This document shows positions 1-9,130 of a stretch of DNA of 64,000 nt, piece after piece (position 1 is the stretch's first letter; the number at the start of each line of letters is the position of its first letter). The notes under the pieces are model-generated. The model was not told where the DNA came from. It saw only the letters and a list, made by a program, of their open reading frames with translations, and ran no database searches. This DNA comes from Mesorhizobium sp. (lineage in GTDB: Bacteria; Pseudomonadota; Alphaproteobacteria; Rhizobiales; Rhizobiaceae). Location of the stretch: assembly GCA_004017275.1 (NCBI GenBank), contig SAKE01000023.1:1-64000 (forward strand), read 5' to 3'. A program made the position numbers and the translations under genes.

Positions 1-182
1 GGGTGGGGTGCCGGCTGCGGCTCGTCGCGCTTCAAGAACTCCGGGACGGCCTGCTCGGCCGCCGGCTTCAGCGCATCGAGTGCTTCCCATTTGATCGGCG
101 GCAGCGGGGCGGTCTCGTCGACCCGCTCCTCGACCACCTCCTTCTTGCCGAACGAAAATATCTTCTTGAAAAAACCAGCCAT
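1..182 (-). CDS. ftsY: Signal recognition particle receptor FtsY, N-terminal part (cut by window edge)
   Basis: Only the first 60 codons lie in the window. FtsY is the membrane-associated GTPase that receives ribosome-SRP complexes at the inner membrane. The visible part starts MAGFFKKIFSFGKKEVVEER and continues as an acidic, proline-rich stretch, as expected of the variable N-terminal A domain; the GTPase domain lies outside. The assignment rests mainly on gene order: dapF, an MtaB-type methylthiotransferase and ftsY are neighbours on one strand in many Rhizobiales. It follows mtaB by 12 bp, so co-transcription is likely. Confidence 0.8.
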   Translation of the reverse strand, partial: MAGFFKKIFSFGKKEVVEERVDETAPLPPIKWEALDALKPAAEQAVPEFLKRDEPQPAPH

Positions 183-194
183 GCTTTGCGTTTC

Positions 195-1508
195 TCAGGC
201 GGCGCGGGCGGCAAGGGGGGCCGCGATCAGGCGGGTACCGTCATGGCCTGATATATCGGCCTCGACGATCTCGCCCGGCGCGCCGGTGCCGAGCGCGGCA
301 AGCGTAAATCCTTCGGTGCGGCCAATGCCGTCACGCTCGATCAGGATCGATTGACGGGTTCCGGGCAGCGACGACAGATGCCTGACATACGCAGCTTCAC
401 CGGCGGCGCGCAGCCGGGCGGCACGCTGCTTGACCACCTCGCGGCGCAGCTGCGGCATGCGCGCGGCGGGGGTGCCTTCGCGTGGGCTGAACGGGAAGAC
501 GTGGAGATGGGTCAGGCCGCACTCCTCGACGATTTTTTCCGAGTTCTCGAACATTTCGTCGGTCTCGGTCGGGAAGCCGGCGATGATGTCGGCGCCGAAG
601 ACGATGCCGGGGCGCAGCTTGCGCACATCCTCGCAGAAGCGGATCGACTGATCGCGCAGATGGCGGCGCTTCATCCGCTTCAGGATCATGTCGTCGCCCG
701 ACTGCAGCGACAGATGTAGGTGCGGCATCAGCCGGGGCTCGGTGGCGATGGCGTCGAGCAATTCGTCGTCGGCCTCGATCGAATCGATGGAAGACAGCCG
801 CAGGCGCTTCACGTCGGGCACCTGCCTCAAAATGGTCTTAACCAGCCTGCCGAGCTTCGGCGCGCCCGGCAGGTCGGCGCCGAAACTGGTCATGTCGACG
901 CCGGTCAGCACGATCTCGGCATAGCCGTTGCCGGCGAGCCGCTTGACCTGCTCGACCACGGCGCCCATCGGCACGGAGCGCGAATTGCCGCGTCCATAGG
1001 GAATGATGCAGAAGGTGCAGCGGTGGTCGCAGCCGTTCTGCACCTGGACGAAGGCGCGCGCCCGGCCCTCGATGGCGTCGACCATATGGCCGGCGGTCTC
1101 GCGCACGGAAAAGATATCGTTGACGCGCGCCTTCTCGGTGTCGTTGACGCCGAAGTCCGGCAGCGCGCGATAGGAGTTGGCCTTCAGCTTCTCCTCATTG
1201 CCAAGCACGAGATCGACCTCATCCATGGCGGCGAATTTTTCGGGCTCGGTCTGCGCGGCACAGCCGGTGACGATGATGCGGGCTTGCGGGTTATCTCGGC
1301 GCGCCTTGCGGATCGCCTGTTTGGCCTGGCGCACCGCCTCGCCGGTGACGGCGCAGGTGTTGAAGATCACGGCGCCGCCATCCAGCGCGCCGAGGCCGGC
1401 GGTTTCAGCCTCGCGCCGCATTACCTCGGACTCATAGGTGTTCAGCCGGCAGCCGAAGGTGACGACATCGATGCCGTTGGACATCGCGCTCTTGGACAGA
1501 GCGGACAT
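195..1508 (-). CDS. mtaB: tRNA t6A37 methylthiotransferase (MtaB-type radical SAM enzyme)
   Basis: This 437-residue protein belongs to the MiaB/MtaB/RimO methylthiotransferases, which use two Fe-S clusters to add a methylthio group. The N-terminal UPF0004 domain has Cys20, Cys52 and Cys83 for the auxiliary cluster. The radical SAM motif CDHRCTFC gives Cys160, Cys164 and Cys167. The sequence opening (GIDVVTFGCRLNTYES) is the MtaB type, which acts on t6A at position 37 of ANN-decoding tRNAs, rather than MiaB. The start codon overlaps the last base of dapF (both at 1508), so the genes are translationally coupled. Confidence 0.93.
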   Translation of the reverse strand: MSALSKSAMSNGIDVVTFGCRLNTYESEVMRREAETAGLGALDGGAVIFNTCAVTGEAVRQAKQAIRKARRDNPQARIIVTGCAAQTEPEKFAAMDEVDLVLGNEEKLKANSYRALPDFGVNDTEKARVNDIFSVRETAGHMVDAIEGRARAFVQVQNGCDHRCTFCIIPYGRGNSRSVPMGAVVEQVKRLAGNGYAEIVLTGVDMTSFGADLPGAPKLGRLVKTILRQVPDVKRLRLSSIDSIEADDELLDAIATEPRLMPHLHLSLQSGDDMILKRMKRRHLRDQSIRFCEDVRKLRPGIVFGADIIAGFPTETDEMFENSEKIVEECGLTHLHVFPFSPREGTPAARMPQLRREVVKQRAARLRAAGEAAYVRHLSSLPGTRQSILIERDGIGRTEGFTLAALGTGAPGEIVEADISGHDGTRLIAAPLAARAA

Positions 1509-2392
1509 CAGGCCGCGCTTTCGGTGTCGCGGACCCAGCTACCGTTCGACGGGTCGAAGCGACCGGAAAATTCCCATTCCGCGGCACCGGTCAGAACGAC
1601 GTGGTCGTCGTCGCGCCATTCGACATGCAGCGTGCCGCCGCCGGGGGTCAGCAGGCTGACGCTGCGGCCGGTGCGCTTGGTGCGGGCGGCTGCAACCACA
1701 GCGGCGCAGGAGGCTGTGCCGCAGGCCTTGGTCAGGCCGGCGCCACGCTCCCAGGTGCGGATGATCATGGTCTGCGGTGAGGTGACCTGCGCGATGGTGA
1801 TGTTGGCGCGCTCGGGAAACATCGGGTGGTTCTCGAGCAGCGGCCCGAAGCGGTCTAGCTCATAGGACCAGACGTCGCGGTCGACCCAGAAGATGGCGTG
1901 CGGGTTGCCCATCGAGACGACCGAGGGCGAATGCAGCACCGGCGCGTCGATCGGGCCGATCTGCAGCTCGATCATGCGGGTGTCGCGGAATTCCTCGGCC
2001 AGCGGAATGTCCTGCCAGCCGAAACGCGGCATGCCCATGTCGACCGAGATCGTGCCGTCGGCATGTTCGCGCGCGTTGAGGATGCCGGCAACGGTCTCGA
2101 AGGTGAAGATCTTCTGGCCGGTCTCGGCGGCCAGCGCCTGGACGACGCAGCGCATGCCGTTGCCGCAGGCCTGCGCGCCGGTTCCGTCGGAATTCAAGAT
2201 GTCGATGAAAAAGGCGGTGCCGGGCGTCCTGGCGTCGTGGATCGCCATGATCTGGTCGAAGCTGGTCGCGGCATCGCCGTTCAGCGCGATCGCCGCGGCC
2301 GCGGTCACCCGATCGGCACGGCTACGCATGTCGGCAACGATGATCTCGTTGCCTATACCGTTCATCTTGGCGAAAGGGGCAGTGCTTGCCAT
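1508..2392 (-). CDS. dapF: Diaminopimelate epimerase
   Basis: DapF converts LL- to meso-diaminopimelate for lysine and peptidoglycan synthesis. The protein has 294 residues. Both catalytic cysteines are present: Cys76 in ACGNGMRC and Cys224 in ACGTASCA. The substrate-binding MGNPHAIF segment lies near residues 161-168. It is the first gene of the dapF-mtaB-ftsY group on the minus strand. Nothing unusual is seen. Confidence 0.97.
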   Translation of the reverse strand: MASTAPFAKMNGIGNEIIVADMRSRADRVTAAAAIALNGDAATSFDQIMAIHDARTPGTAFFIDILNSDGTGAQACGNGMRCVVQALAAETGQKIFTFETVAGILNAREHADGTISVDMGMPRFGWQDIPLAEEFRDTRMIELQIGPIDAPVLHSPSVVSMGNPHAIFWVDRDVWSYELDRFGPLLENHPMFPERANITIAQVTSPQTMIIRTWERGAGLTKACGTASCAAVVAAARTKRTGRSVSLLTPGGGTLHVEWRDDDHVVLTGAAEWEFSGRFDPSNGSWVRDTESAA

Positions 2393-2464
2393 TGCTCCGC
2401 GAATTCCGTGTCCGTTTGGCGCTATATGGCGGAAACGGGCGGGAATTACCAGTGCGGAGGCGCT

Positions 2465-2626
2465 TCACGTGACGGCGAAAATGCCCAGTACCATCAGAAG
2501 AAAGATGATTAGAACGACGCCGATGAGGATGCGCGCGCCGGTGGCGGCAGCACCTGCCAGTGCCGGCATGCCGAGCAGGCTCGCCGCGGCGGCGACGATC
2601 AGGAGAATGATGATCCATTTGAGCAT
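2465..2626 (-). CDS. DUF1328 small membrane protein
   Basis: This is a 53-residue, almost wholly hydrophobic protein: a first membrane segment from about residue 4 (WIIILLIVAAASLLGM), a short Gly/Ala turn (ALAGAAATGAR), then a second segment (ILIGVVLIIFLLMVLGIF). Length and pattern match the DUF1328 (YtjA-like) family of small membrane proteins, whose function is not established. It lies 72 bp upstream of dapF on the same strand. Confidence 0.8.
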   Translation of the reverse strand: MLKWIIILLIVAAAASLLGMPALAGAAATGARILIGVVLIIFLLMVLGIFAVT

Positions 2627-2716
2627 GGCAATGCCTCGCAAACCGACAGATTTTTCAACCGCATGAAAACGCGGTTGCCGCGCTTGGGTTCCGTCGGGCC
2701 GCGAGGCCGAAGCAGC

Positions 2717-2839
2717 TCAGAACGCTATGCCTTTCGGCACATCCCAGACCTCGCCCGGCCGCAAGGCGCGAAAGCGCTGCCGTGAGATGCCTTGATCGTC
2801 AAGCGCCTCGGCCAGTTTCCGGGCCGGCTCGTCGATCGG
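2717..2839 (-). pseudogene. Orphaned C-terminal segment of the MBL-fold hydrolase gene
   Basis: These 41 codons plus stop follow the TAA of the MBL-fold gene without any change of frame. The translation begins PIDEPARKLAEALDDQG and ends with PGEVWDVPKGIAF before TGA. It keeps a coding-like composition and resembles the expected end of the family, where a Glu codon would fit in place of the TAA. It would be translated only after read-through or reversion. Confidence 0.6.
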
Positions 2840-3772
2840 TTAGTCGGTGAGCTGGAAAGTGCCCCAGTGGCAGCCGGCGGCGAAAGCGGCGTTGCACAGC
2901 GTCATGCCTTGCACGGCTTCCCAGGGGTTCTGGTGCTGCGGCGCCATGAACCAGCGCGGCTCATAGGCGCCGATCGGCAGAATGGCGAAGCGGAAGCCGC
3001 CATGTTTTTCGGCCATCAGCCGGTAGTTGATGCCATCGTGGAAGCCGGTGTCACCGGCGAAATAGAGCTTGCTGTCAGGCGTTTCGATGACGAAGCCGGC
3101 CCACAGCGCCATGCGCCGGTCGCGGGCGCCACGCGCCGACCAGTGATGCACCGGCTCGACATGGACGGTGGCGCCATTACCGATCTCGACTCTGTCGCCC
3201 CAGTCATGCGCCGACAGCCGCATGCCGGGCACGGCGGCTTCGATGATGGCGTCGTTGCCGAGCGGAGTGAGCACCAGAGGGTCGTGGCCGGTCTTCAGCC
3301 GCTTCAGCGTGGCGAGGTCGAGATGGTCGTAATGGTTGTGGCTGACCAGTACGAGGTCGATCGGCGGCAGGTCGGCAAAGGCGATGCCCGGCGGATTGAT
3401 GCGTTTCGGTCCGGCGAAGGGAAGCGGCGACGCGCGCGGCGACCACACCGGATCGGTGAGGATATTCAGTCCGGCTGTCTGGACCAGCAAGGTGGAATGG
3501 CCGACCATAGTCACATTCAGCGCGGCGCCCTCGACCTTCGCGGCCGGCTTTGCCTGCGGAAAGGGGCTTGGATTCGTCGCCGGCCATTTCGAACGCTGGC
3601 CGTTCAACTGCCATTTCAGCAGGTCGGCGAAACGTCCGGGCAGTTGGCCGTCGGGATTGAAGAACAATGCGCCGTCGAAATGGTCGCTGGGCGGGCCGCT
3701 GTAATAGCGATTGGCGGCTCTCTTTCTCGCGGCCAATTTTGCGGCTCCAGCAGGGCTTCGTCTCCCTGACAT
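2840..3772 (-). CDS. MBL-fold metallo-hydrolase, C-terminus cut by an in-frame stop
   Basis: The protein belongs to the metallo-beta-lactamase-fold hydrolases of the UlaG/NAPE-PLD-like type; the substrate is unknown. Metal-ligand motifs are present: SHNHYDHLD, a histidine in the VHHWSAR segment, FAGDTGFHDG, and GCHWGTF near the end. The start is taken as the ATG at 3772; another in-frame ATG is at 3799. The reading frame stops with TAA at 2840-2842 just after FQLTD, but the same frame then runs on for 41 codons (starting PIDEPARKLAEALDDQG) to a TGA at 2717-2719. That extension looks like the normal family C-terminus, so this is a recent nonsense mutation or a base-call error. All metal ligands precede the stop, so activity may survive. 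Confidence 0.75.
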   Translation of the reverse strand: MSGRRSPAGAAKLAARKRAANRYYSGPPSDHFDGALFFNPDGQLPGRFADLLKWQLNGQRSKWPATNPSPFPQAKPAAKVEGAALNVTMVGHSTLLVQTAGLNILTDPVWSPRASPLPFAGPKRINPPGIAFADLPPIDLVLVSHNHYDHLDLATLKRLKTGHDPLVLTPLGNDAIIEAAVPGMRLSAHDWGDRVEIGNGATVHVEPVHHWSARGARDRRMALWAGFVIETPDSKLYFAGDTGFHDGINYRLMAEKHGGFRFAILPIGAYEPRWFMAPQHQNPWEAVQGMTLCNAAFAAGCHWGTFQLTD

Positions 3773-4018
3773 AGGGGCTGCGCCGGCACGCGCAAGCATC
3801 TTACCGCCGAATGCCAAAGACAGCACTATGTTGACTGGGTATCCGGGGCGATGCGCGATAAGCGGCCGGCGCCATGGCGATTGCGATAAATTTGCAACAA
3901 ATCTTGCCGCAAACCGTATTTTAACCATATCGGGTTGAAATTTCGCCACCTTCTCCATCTTGGTGGAGGTGAGATTGTGCGGACGGCTTCCCCCCAGCCG
4001 GATCCGACGGAGGTTGGA

Positions 4019-4558
4019 ATGACTTTTTCGAAAACCGGTCTGGTGGCCGTATCGCTGGCCGCGCTCGTTGCGAGCGGCTGTTCGACCTCACGCTTCTCGT
4101 CGATGGACGACCAGCAGCCGGCCCCGCTGGAGGCTGCGCCCGCCGGCAAGGTGACCGCGAACCAGCTGCCGCCGCCGGCGTCGCCCGGAACCACCGACCC
4201 GTCGCAATTCCCGACCGCTCCGGCAAACACGCAGGTTGCCTCGCTGCCGCCGGACGGCTCGGCTCCAGCCGGAGCCTCTGATCTCAACGCCGCCAGCGTC
4301 GCCGGTGTCTGGAACGCCAGCGTTTCGGGCCAGAGCTGCAAGGTGGCGACACCGCAGACCAAATTCGGCGCCGGCTTCCGCGCCGGGCCGCTGCATTGCC
4401 CGGCGCCGATCGACGGCATCAAGTCATGGAACGTCGCCGGCAAGCAACTGACGCTCTATGACGAGAATGGCGGCGCGCTGGCGCGGCTCTATTCCTCGGG
4501 TGGCTCGAAATTCGACGGCCAGACTTCCAACGGCCAGCCGATTTCGCTTACAAGATAG
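4019..4558 (+). CDS. Omp19/Inh-family metalloprotease-inhibitor lipoprotein
   Basis: This 179-residue protein starts with a lipoprotein signal (hydrophobic VAVSLAALVAS followed by lipobox GC at Cys21). A low-complexity Pro/Ala/Gln linker follows. The C-terminal 95 residues resemble the AprI/Inh beta-barrel inhibitor domain, with two cysteines (QSCKVAT and LHCPAP). Brucella Omp19 is the best-known relative. The ATG at 4019 is preferred because GGAGG lies 5-9 bases upstream and the signal peptide begins there. It probably sits in the outer membrane facing the periplasm. It is divergent from the MBL-fold gene. Confidence 0.85.
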   Translation: MTFSKTGLVAVSLAALVASGCSTSRFSSMDDQQPAPLEAAPAGKVTANQLPPPASPGTTDPSQFPTAPANTQVASLPPDGSAPAGASDLNAASVAGVWNASVSGQSCKVATPQTKFGAGFRAGPLHCPAPIDGIKSWNVAGKQLTLYDENGGALARLYSSGGSKFDGQTSNGQPISLTR

Positions 4559-4573
4559 GCTAGTCCTTCCGAA

Positions 4574-4628
4574 CGCATGTCGCGCAGAAGTGGCCCGGTT
4601 TTGGGACAGCGACATGCATAAAAACAAA
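4574..4628. repeat. Short palindromic repeat (CATGTCG family), copy 1
   Basis: The perfect 9-bp arms GCATGTCGC (4575-4583) and GCGACATGC (4609-4617) enclose a core containing GTGGCCCGGTTTTGGG. The reverse complement matches the element at 32684-32750 in order: CATGTCG, CCCAAAACCGGG, CACTT, GCGA(C/T)ATGCA. It sits between the inhibitor lipoprotein gene and zapE. It is a dispersed non-coding repeat, not a terminator, since no T-run follows. Confidence 0.7.
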
Positions 4629-4639
4629 TGACGTGACCG

Positions 4640-5842
4640 ATGCATCTGCGTGACGGCCTCCAGACCCATGCGACCGTCAGGCAGCGCTACGACCATCTGG
4701 TGGAAACCGGCGCGATCGGGCGCGATCCGGCGCAGGAGCGGATCGTGGCCGCGCTCGATCGGCTGATCGACGAGATCTCGGCCAAGCGGCTGGCACACAA
4801 ATCGAGTGCGCTGGGTTGGCTGTTTGCCCGCAAGCGCGAGACGCATGAGGCCGTCAAAGGCCTCTACATCCATGGCGGCGTCGGCCGTGGCAAGACCATG
4901 CTGATGGACATGTTCTTCGAGCTTGTGCCGGTGCGGCGCAAGCGCCGCGTCCACTTCAACGACTTCATGGCCGACGTGCAGGACCGTATCCAGAAGCACC
5001 GGCAGGCGCGCAAGAATGGCGACGTGAAGGAAGACGATCCGATCCCGCCCGTGGCCAAGGCCCTTGCCGAGCAGGCCTGGGTGCTGTGTTTCGACGAGTT
5101 CTCGGTCACCGACATTGCCGACGCGATGATCCTGTCGCGGTTGTTTTCGGCGCTGTTTGCCAGCGGCGTGGTGCTGGTCGCCACCTCGAACGTGGCGCCG
5201 GAAAGTCTTTACAGAGACGGGCTGAACCGCCAGCTTTTCCTGCCGTTCATCGGCATCCTAGAGCGGTACGCGCAAGTGATGTCGCTCGATGCCGACAAGG
5301 ACTACCGGCTGGAAAAGCTTGCCCGAACACCGGTCTATGTCACGCCTGCCGATGCGGCGGCCGACCAGATGCTCGACGAGGCCTGGCAAGCCATGACGCG
5401 GGGCGCGCCGACCGCCGAGACGTCGCTGGCGCTCAAAGGGCGGCAGGTGATCGTGCCGCGGGCGGCCGGCGCCGCGGCGCGGTTTACCTTTGCCGATCTC
5501 TGCGAAAAGCCGCTCGGAGCCCGCGATTTCCTGGCGATCGCCGGGCGCTTTTCGACTGTCTTCATCGACCACGTCCCGGTGCTCGGCGAAGGCAAGCGCA
5601 ACGAGGCCAAGCGCTTTATCCTTCTGATCGACACGCTCTACGACCATCATGTGCGACTGGTGGTGAGCGCCGAAGCGCCGCCGCACAAGCTTTATGTGGC
5701 CAAACGCGGCGTCGAGGTCTTCGAATTCGAGCGCACGGCGTCGCGGCTGACCGAGATGCAGAGCCGCGACTGGCTGGAGGATTGGGCGGAGCGGCAGAAG
5801 GTGAAGGCGGTAGTGTCGGAAGCGTCGCAGGCGTCAGCGTAG
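4640..5842 (+). CDS. zapE: Cell division ATPase ZapE (AFG1-like)
   Basis: The protein has 400 residues with Walker A GGVGRGKT at 79-86 and a Walker B region reading VLCFDEFSVTD. The AFG1/ZapE family are P-loop ATPases; ZapE binds and destabilises FtsZ polymers during division in Escherichia coli, and LACE1/Afg1 are mitochondrial relatives. Length fits the family. No clear ribosome binding site is seen before the ATG at 4640. It is transcribed toward mdh but separated from it by over 400 bp of repeat-bearing DNA. Confidence 0.9.
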   Translation: MHLRDGLQTHATVRQRYDHLVETGAIGRDPAQERIVAALDRLIDEISAKRLAHKSSALGWLFARKRETHEAVKGLYIHGGVGRGKTMLMDMFFELVPVRRKRRVHFNDFMADVQDRIQKHRQARKNGDVKEDDPIPPVAKALAEQAWVLCFDEFSVTDIADAMILSRLFSALFASGVVLVATSNVAPESLYRDGLNRQLFLPFIGILERYAQVMSLDADKDYRLEKLARTPVYVTPADAAADQMLDEAWQAMTRGAPTAETSLALKGRQVIVPRAAGAAARFTFADLCEKPLGARDFLAIAGRFSTVFIDHVPVLGEGKRNEAKRFILLIDTLYDHHVRLVVSAEAPPHKLYVAKRGVEVFEFERTASRLTEMQSRDWLEDWAERQKVKAVVSEASQASA

Positions 5843-5859
5843 GAACCGGCGCAGTAAGT

Positions 5860-6000
5860 CGATCTCCCTCCTTGAGGGGGAGATGGCCGGCAGGCCAGAG
5901 GGGGTCGGTTCGACCGGGTGCGGCACAGATGACGCCGGCGTTCCACGCGCGGCGCCCCCTCTGTCGCCTTTGGCGAGATCTCCCCTCGATGTGGGAGATT
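5860..6000. repeat. RIME-like palindromic intergenic element
   Basis: This 140-bp stretch begins with the hairpin CTCCCTCCTTGAGGGGGAG, continues with GGCCGGCAGGCCAGAGGGGGT, and ends with GCGCCCCCTCTG and a second CTCCCCTCGATGTGGGAGA hairpin. The outer parts are inverted relative to each other. The same motifs recur at 27881-28040, and a reduced form occurs at 18372-18399. The organisation resembles the RIME elements of rhizobia. It fills the gap between zapE and mdh; nothing coding is seen in it. Confidence 0.75.
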
Positions 6001-6099
6001 GGCGCTCGGCGACCCGCATCACAAGGGCGTCATCGCCTGCTTCCTGCCTTACGATCTCCATCCTTCTTGTATAAATTCCCACAAGTCGGCTTACCAACT

Positions 6100-6115
6100 T
6101 TGACGTTTACGTAAG
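6100..6115. promoter_or_regulatory. ACGT-TT-ACGT dyad upstream of mdh, candidate MerR/LiuR-type box
   Basis: The 16-mer TTGACGTTTACGTAAG contains two ACGT half-sites separated by TT with partly symmetrical flanks. As remembered, the LiuR family (MerR-type regulators of branched-chain amino acid and acyl-CoA catabolism in proteobacteria) binds sites of this kind. It lies about 165 bp upstream of mdh, in the only promoter-sized gap before the TCA gene cluster. No regulator gene is nearby, so the identity is inference. Confidence 0.35.
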
Positions 6116-6280
6116 TCCCAATCAGTCTAACCGATTGAAAATGCTCACTCCAAAATAATCGTTTGAATTTATTCCGCGCCGAGGCTATTGGGTGCGGCGA
6201 AATTCGCGGTTTCCCGCAGCATTCCGGCCTCCTCCTCGACGCCGTATAGCGTCGTCACTGACAAGGGAAAACATCCTCAC

Positions 6281-7249
6281 ATGGCACGCAATAAGATAGC
6301 GCTCATCGGCTCGGGCATGATCGGCGGCACGCTCGCCCACATGATCGGGCTCAAGGATCTCGGCGACGTGGTGCTGTTCGATATTGCCGAGGGTATCCCG
6401 CAGGGCAAGGGGCTCGATATAGCGCAGTCGTCGCCGGTCGATGGCTTCGACTCCAGGCTCACCGGCATCAATGACTATGCCGGTATCGAGGGGGCCGATG
6501 TCTGCATCGTCACCGCCGGCGTGCCGCGCAAGCCCGGCATGAGCCGCGACGACCTTTTGGGCATCAACCTCAAGGTCATGGAACAGGTCGGAGCCGGCCT
6601 GAAGAAGTACGCGCCGAAGGCCTTCGTCATCTGCATCACCAACCCGCTCGACGCCATGGTGTGGGCGCTGCAGAAGTTCTCCGGCCTGCCGAAGAGCCAT
6701 GTCGTCGGCATGGCCGGCGTGCTGGACTCCTCGCGTTTCCGCTATTTCCTGGCCGAAGAATTCAAGGTCTCGGTCGAGGACGTCACCGCCTTCGTGCTCG
6801 GCGGCCATGGCGATTCCATGGTGCCGATGATCCGGTATTCGACGGTATCGGGCATTCCGCTGCCCGACCTCATCAAGATGGGCTGGACCTCGAAGGAGAA
6901 GCTCGACCAGATCGTGCAGCGCACCCGCGACGGCGGCGCCGAGATCGTCGGCCTGCTCAAGACCGGCTCGGCCTACTACGCGCCGGCCGCTTCTGCGATC
7001 CAGATGGCCGAAGCCTATCTCAAGGACAAGAAGCGCGTGCTGCCGTGCGCGGCGTATCTCTCCGGCCAGTATGGCGTCAAGAACACCTATGTCGGCGTTC
7101 CCGTGGTGATCGGTGCCGGCGGCGTCGAGCGCATCATCGAGATCGACCTCAACAAGAGCGAGCAGAAGATGTTCGATAGTTCGGTGGCGACAGTGCAGGG
7201 CTTGACCGAAGCCTGCGTCAAGATCGCGCCGCAGCTCGCCTCGAAGTAA
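6281..7249 (+). CDS. mdh: Malate dehydrogenase (NAD)
   Basis: The enzyme oxidises malate to oxaloacetate in the TCA cycle. The 322-residue length equals the usual rhizobial size. The N-terminal nucleotide-binding motif is GSGMIGG (10-16); substrate-binding Arg83 lies in GVPRKPG, and catalytic His176 in GGHGDSM. The start at 6281 (MARNKIALIG) is chosen over longer in-frame starts because the Rossmann strand begins there. It is the first gene of a cluster running through sucC, sucD, sucA, sucB and lpd. Confidence 0.97.
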   Translation: MARNKIALIGSGMIGGTLAHMIGLKDLGDVVLFDIAEGIPQGKGLDIAQSSPVDGFDSRLTGINDYAGIEGADVCIVTAGVPRKPGMSRDDLLGINLKVMEQVGAGLKKYAPKAFVICITNPLDAMVWALQKFSGLPKSHVVGMAGVLDSSRFRYFLAEEFKVSVEDVTAFVLGGHGDSMVPMIRYSTVSGIPLPDLIKMGWTSKEKLDQIVQRTRDGGAEIVGLLKTGSAYYAPAASAIQMAEAYLKDKKRVLPCAAYLSGQYGVKNTYVGVPVVIGAGGVERIIEIDLNKSEQKMFDSSVATVQGLTEACVKIAPQLASK

Positions 7250-7265
7250 TCCGGAGAAAACCCAG

Positions 7266-8459
<1,194 letters not shown>

Positions 8460-8463
8460 TCTG

Positions 8464-8835
8464 GTGCCTCCGCGCAAGATAAATCTGGTCGAGGCGGCGG
8501 ATCGGACCATCACCAAGGTCTTCGATCCGCATATCGCCGGCGATGTCAACGACAGCCAGGCCAAGGTAGCCAAGTTCGGCGAGATGTTTGACTGGCACGC
8601 GCATGACAATGAGGACGAAGCCTTCCTTGTGTTGCGCGGCCGCATCGCCATCGATTTCCGCGATGGTCCGGTCGAGCTCGGCGAGGGCGATTTCATCGTC
8701 GTGCCGCGCGGCGTCGAGCACCGGCCGCGCTCTCTCACCGTTGAGCCCGTGGTGCTGATGTTCGAGCCGGCGACGACGCTCAACACCGGCAACGCCAAGA
8801 GCGACCTCACCGTCGCCGAGTTGAAGCGGCTGTAA
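8464..8835 (+). CDS. Small cupin-domain protein
   Basis: This 123-residue single cupin starts with GTG 4 bp after the sucC stop, so it probably depends on sucC translation. Cupin motif 1 is seen in FDWHAHDNEDEAFLVLRG, including two His and a Glu that could bind metal; motif 2 is GDFIVVPRGVEHRP. Such stand-alone cupins have varied or unknown activities. Its position inside the sucC-sucD operon is unusual, but nothing in the sequence shows a link to succinyl-CoA metabolism. Confidence 0.8.
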   Translation: MPPRKINLVEAADRTITKVFDPHIAGDVNDSQAKVAKFGEMFDWHAHDNEDEAFLVLRGRIAIDFRDGPVELGEGDFIVVPRGVEHRPRSLTVEPVVLMFEPATTLNTGNAKSDLTVAELKRL

Positions 8836-8840
8836 CGAAC

Positions 8841-8878
8841 TTGCGACCGTCACACAGTTACACATATACTGTGTGACG
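8841..8878 (+). promoter_or_regulatory. Promoter and perfect operator of the toxin-antitoxin pair
   Basis: An 11-bp perfect inverted repeat, CGTCACACAGT (8848-8858) and ACTGTGTGACG (8868-8878), has a 9-bp spacer. A sigma-70-like promoter overlaps it: TTGCGA at 8841-8846, 18 bp, then TATACT at 8865-8870. Such an arrangement fits autorepression by an antitoxin or toxin-antitoxin complex, because bound protein would cover the -10 box. It lies 22 bp before the antitoxin ATG at 8900. Confidence 0.7.
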
Positions 8879-8899
8879 AAGGCGCAGGAGAAAAGAGAA

Positions 8900-9130
8900 A
8901 TGAAGAACATCACTTTGGCAGTCGAAGACGCGGTCCTGGAGCAGGTCAAGCTGGCGGCTGTCGAGCAGCGAACGACCGTCAATGCCATGGTGCGGGATTT
9001 CTTCGCGGCAGTGGCCGCGAAGCGGCACGCCAAGGACGAGGCACGTCAAGCCTTGCTGCGGCTTGCCCGTGAGGCGGCAGGTGACATGGGTGGCGAGAAA
9101 TGGAACCGGGAAGCTCTCTATGATCGCTGA
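8900..9130 (+). CDS. VapB-like ribbon-helix-helix antitoxin
   Basis: The protein has 76 residues. The N-terminal part (KNITLAVEDAVLEQVKLAA, then TTVNAMVRDF) matches a ribbon-helix-helix DNA-binding fold, and the charged C-terminal half (about 45-76) would wrap the toxin. The ATG at 8900 is preferred over the GTG at 8873 because GGAG lies about ten bases upstream and the GTG falls inside the operator. The last 11 bp overlap the PIN toxin gene, as is typical of toxin-antitoxin pairs. Confidence 0.8.
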   Translation: MKNITLAVEDAVLEQVKLAAVEQRTTVNAMVRDFFAAVAAKRHAKDEARQALLRLAREAAGDMGGEKWNREALYDR

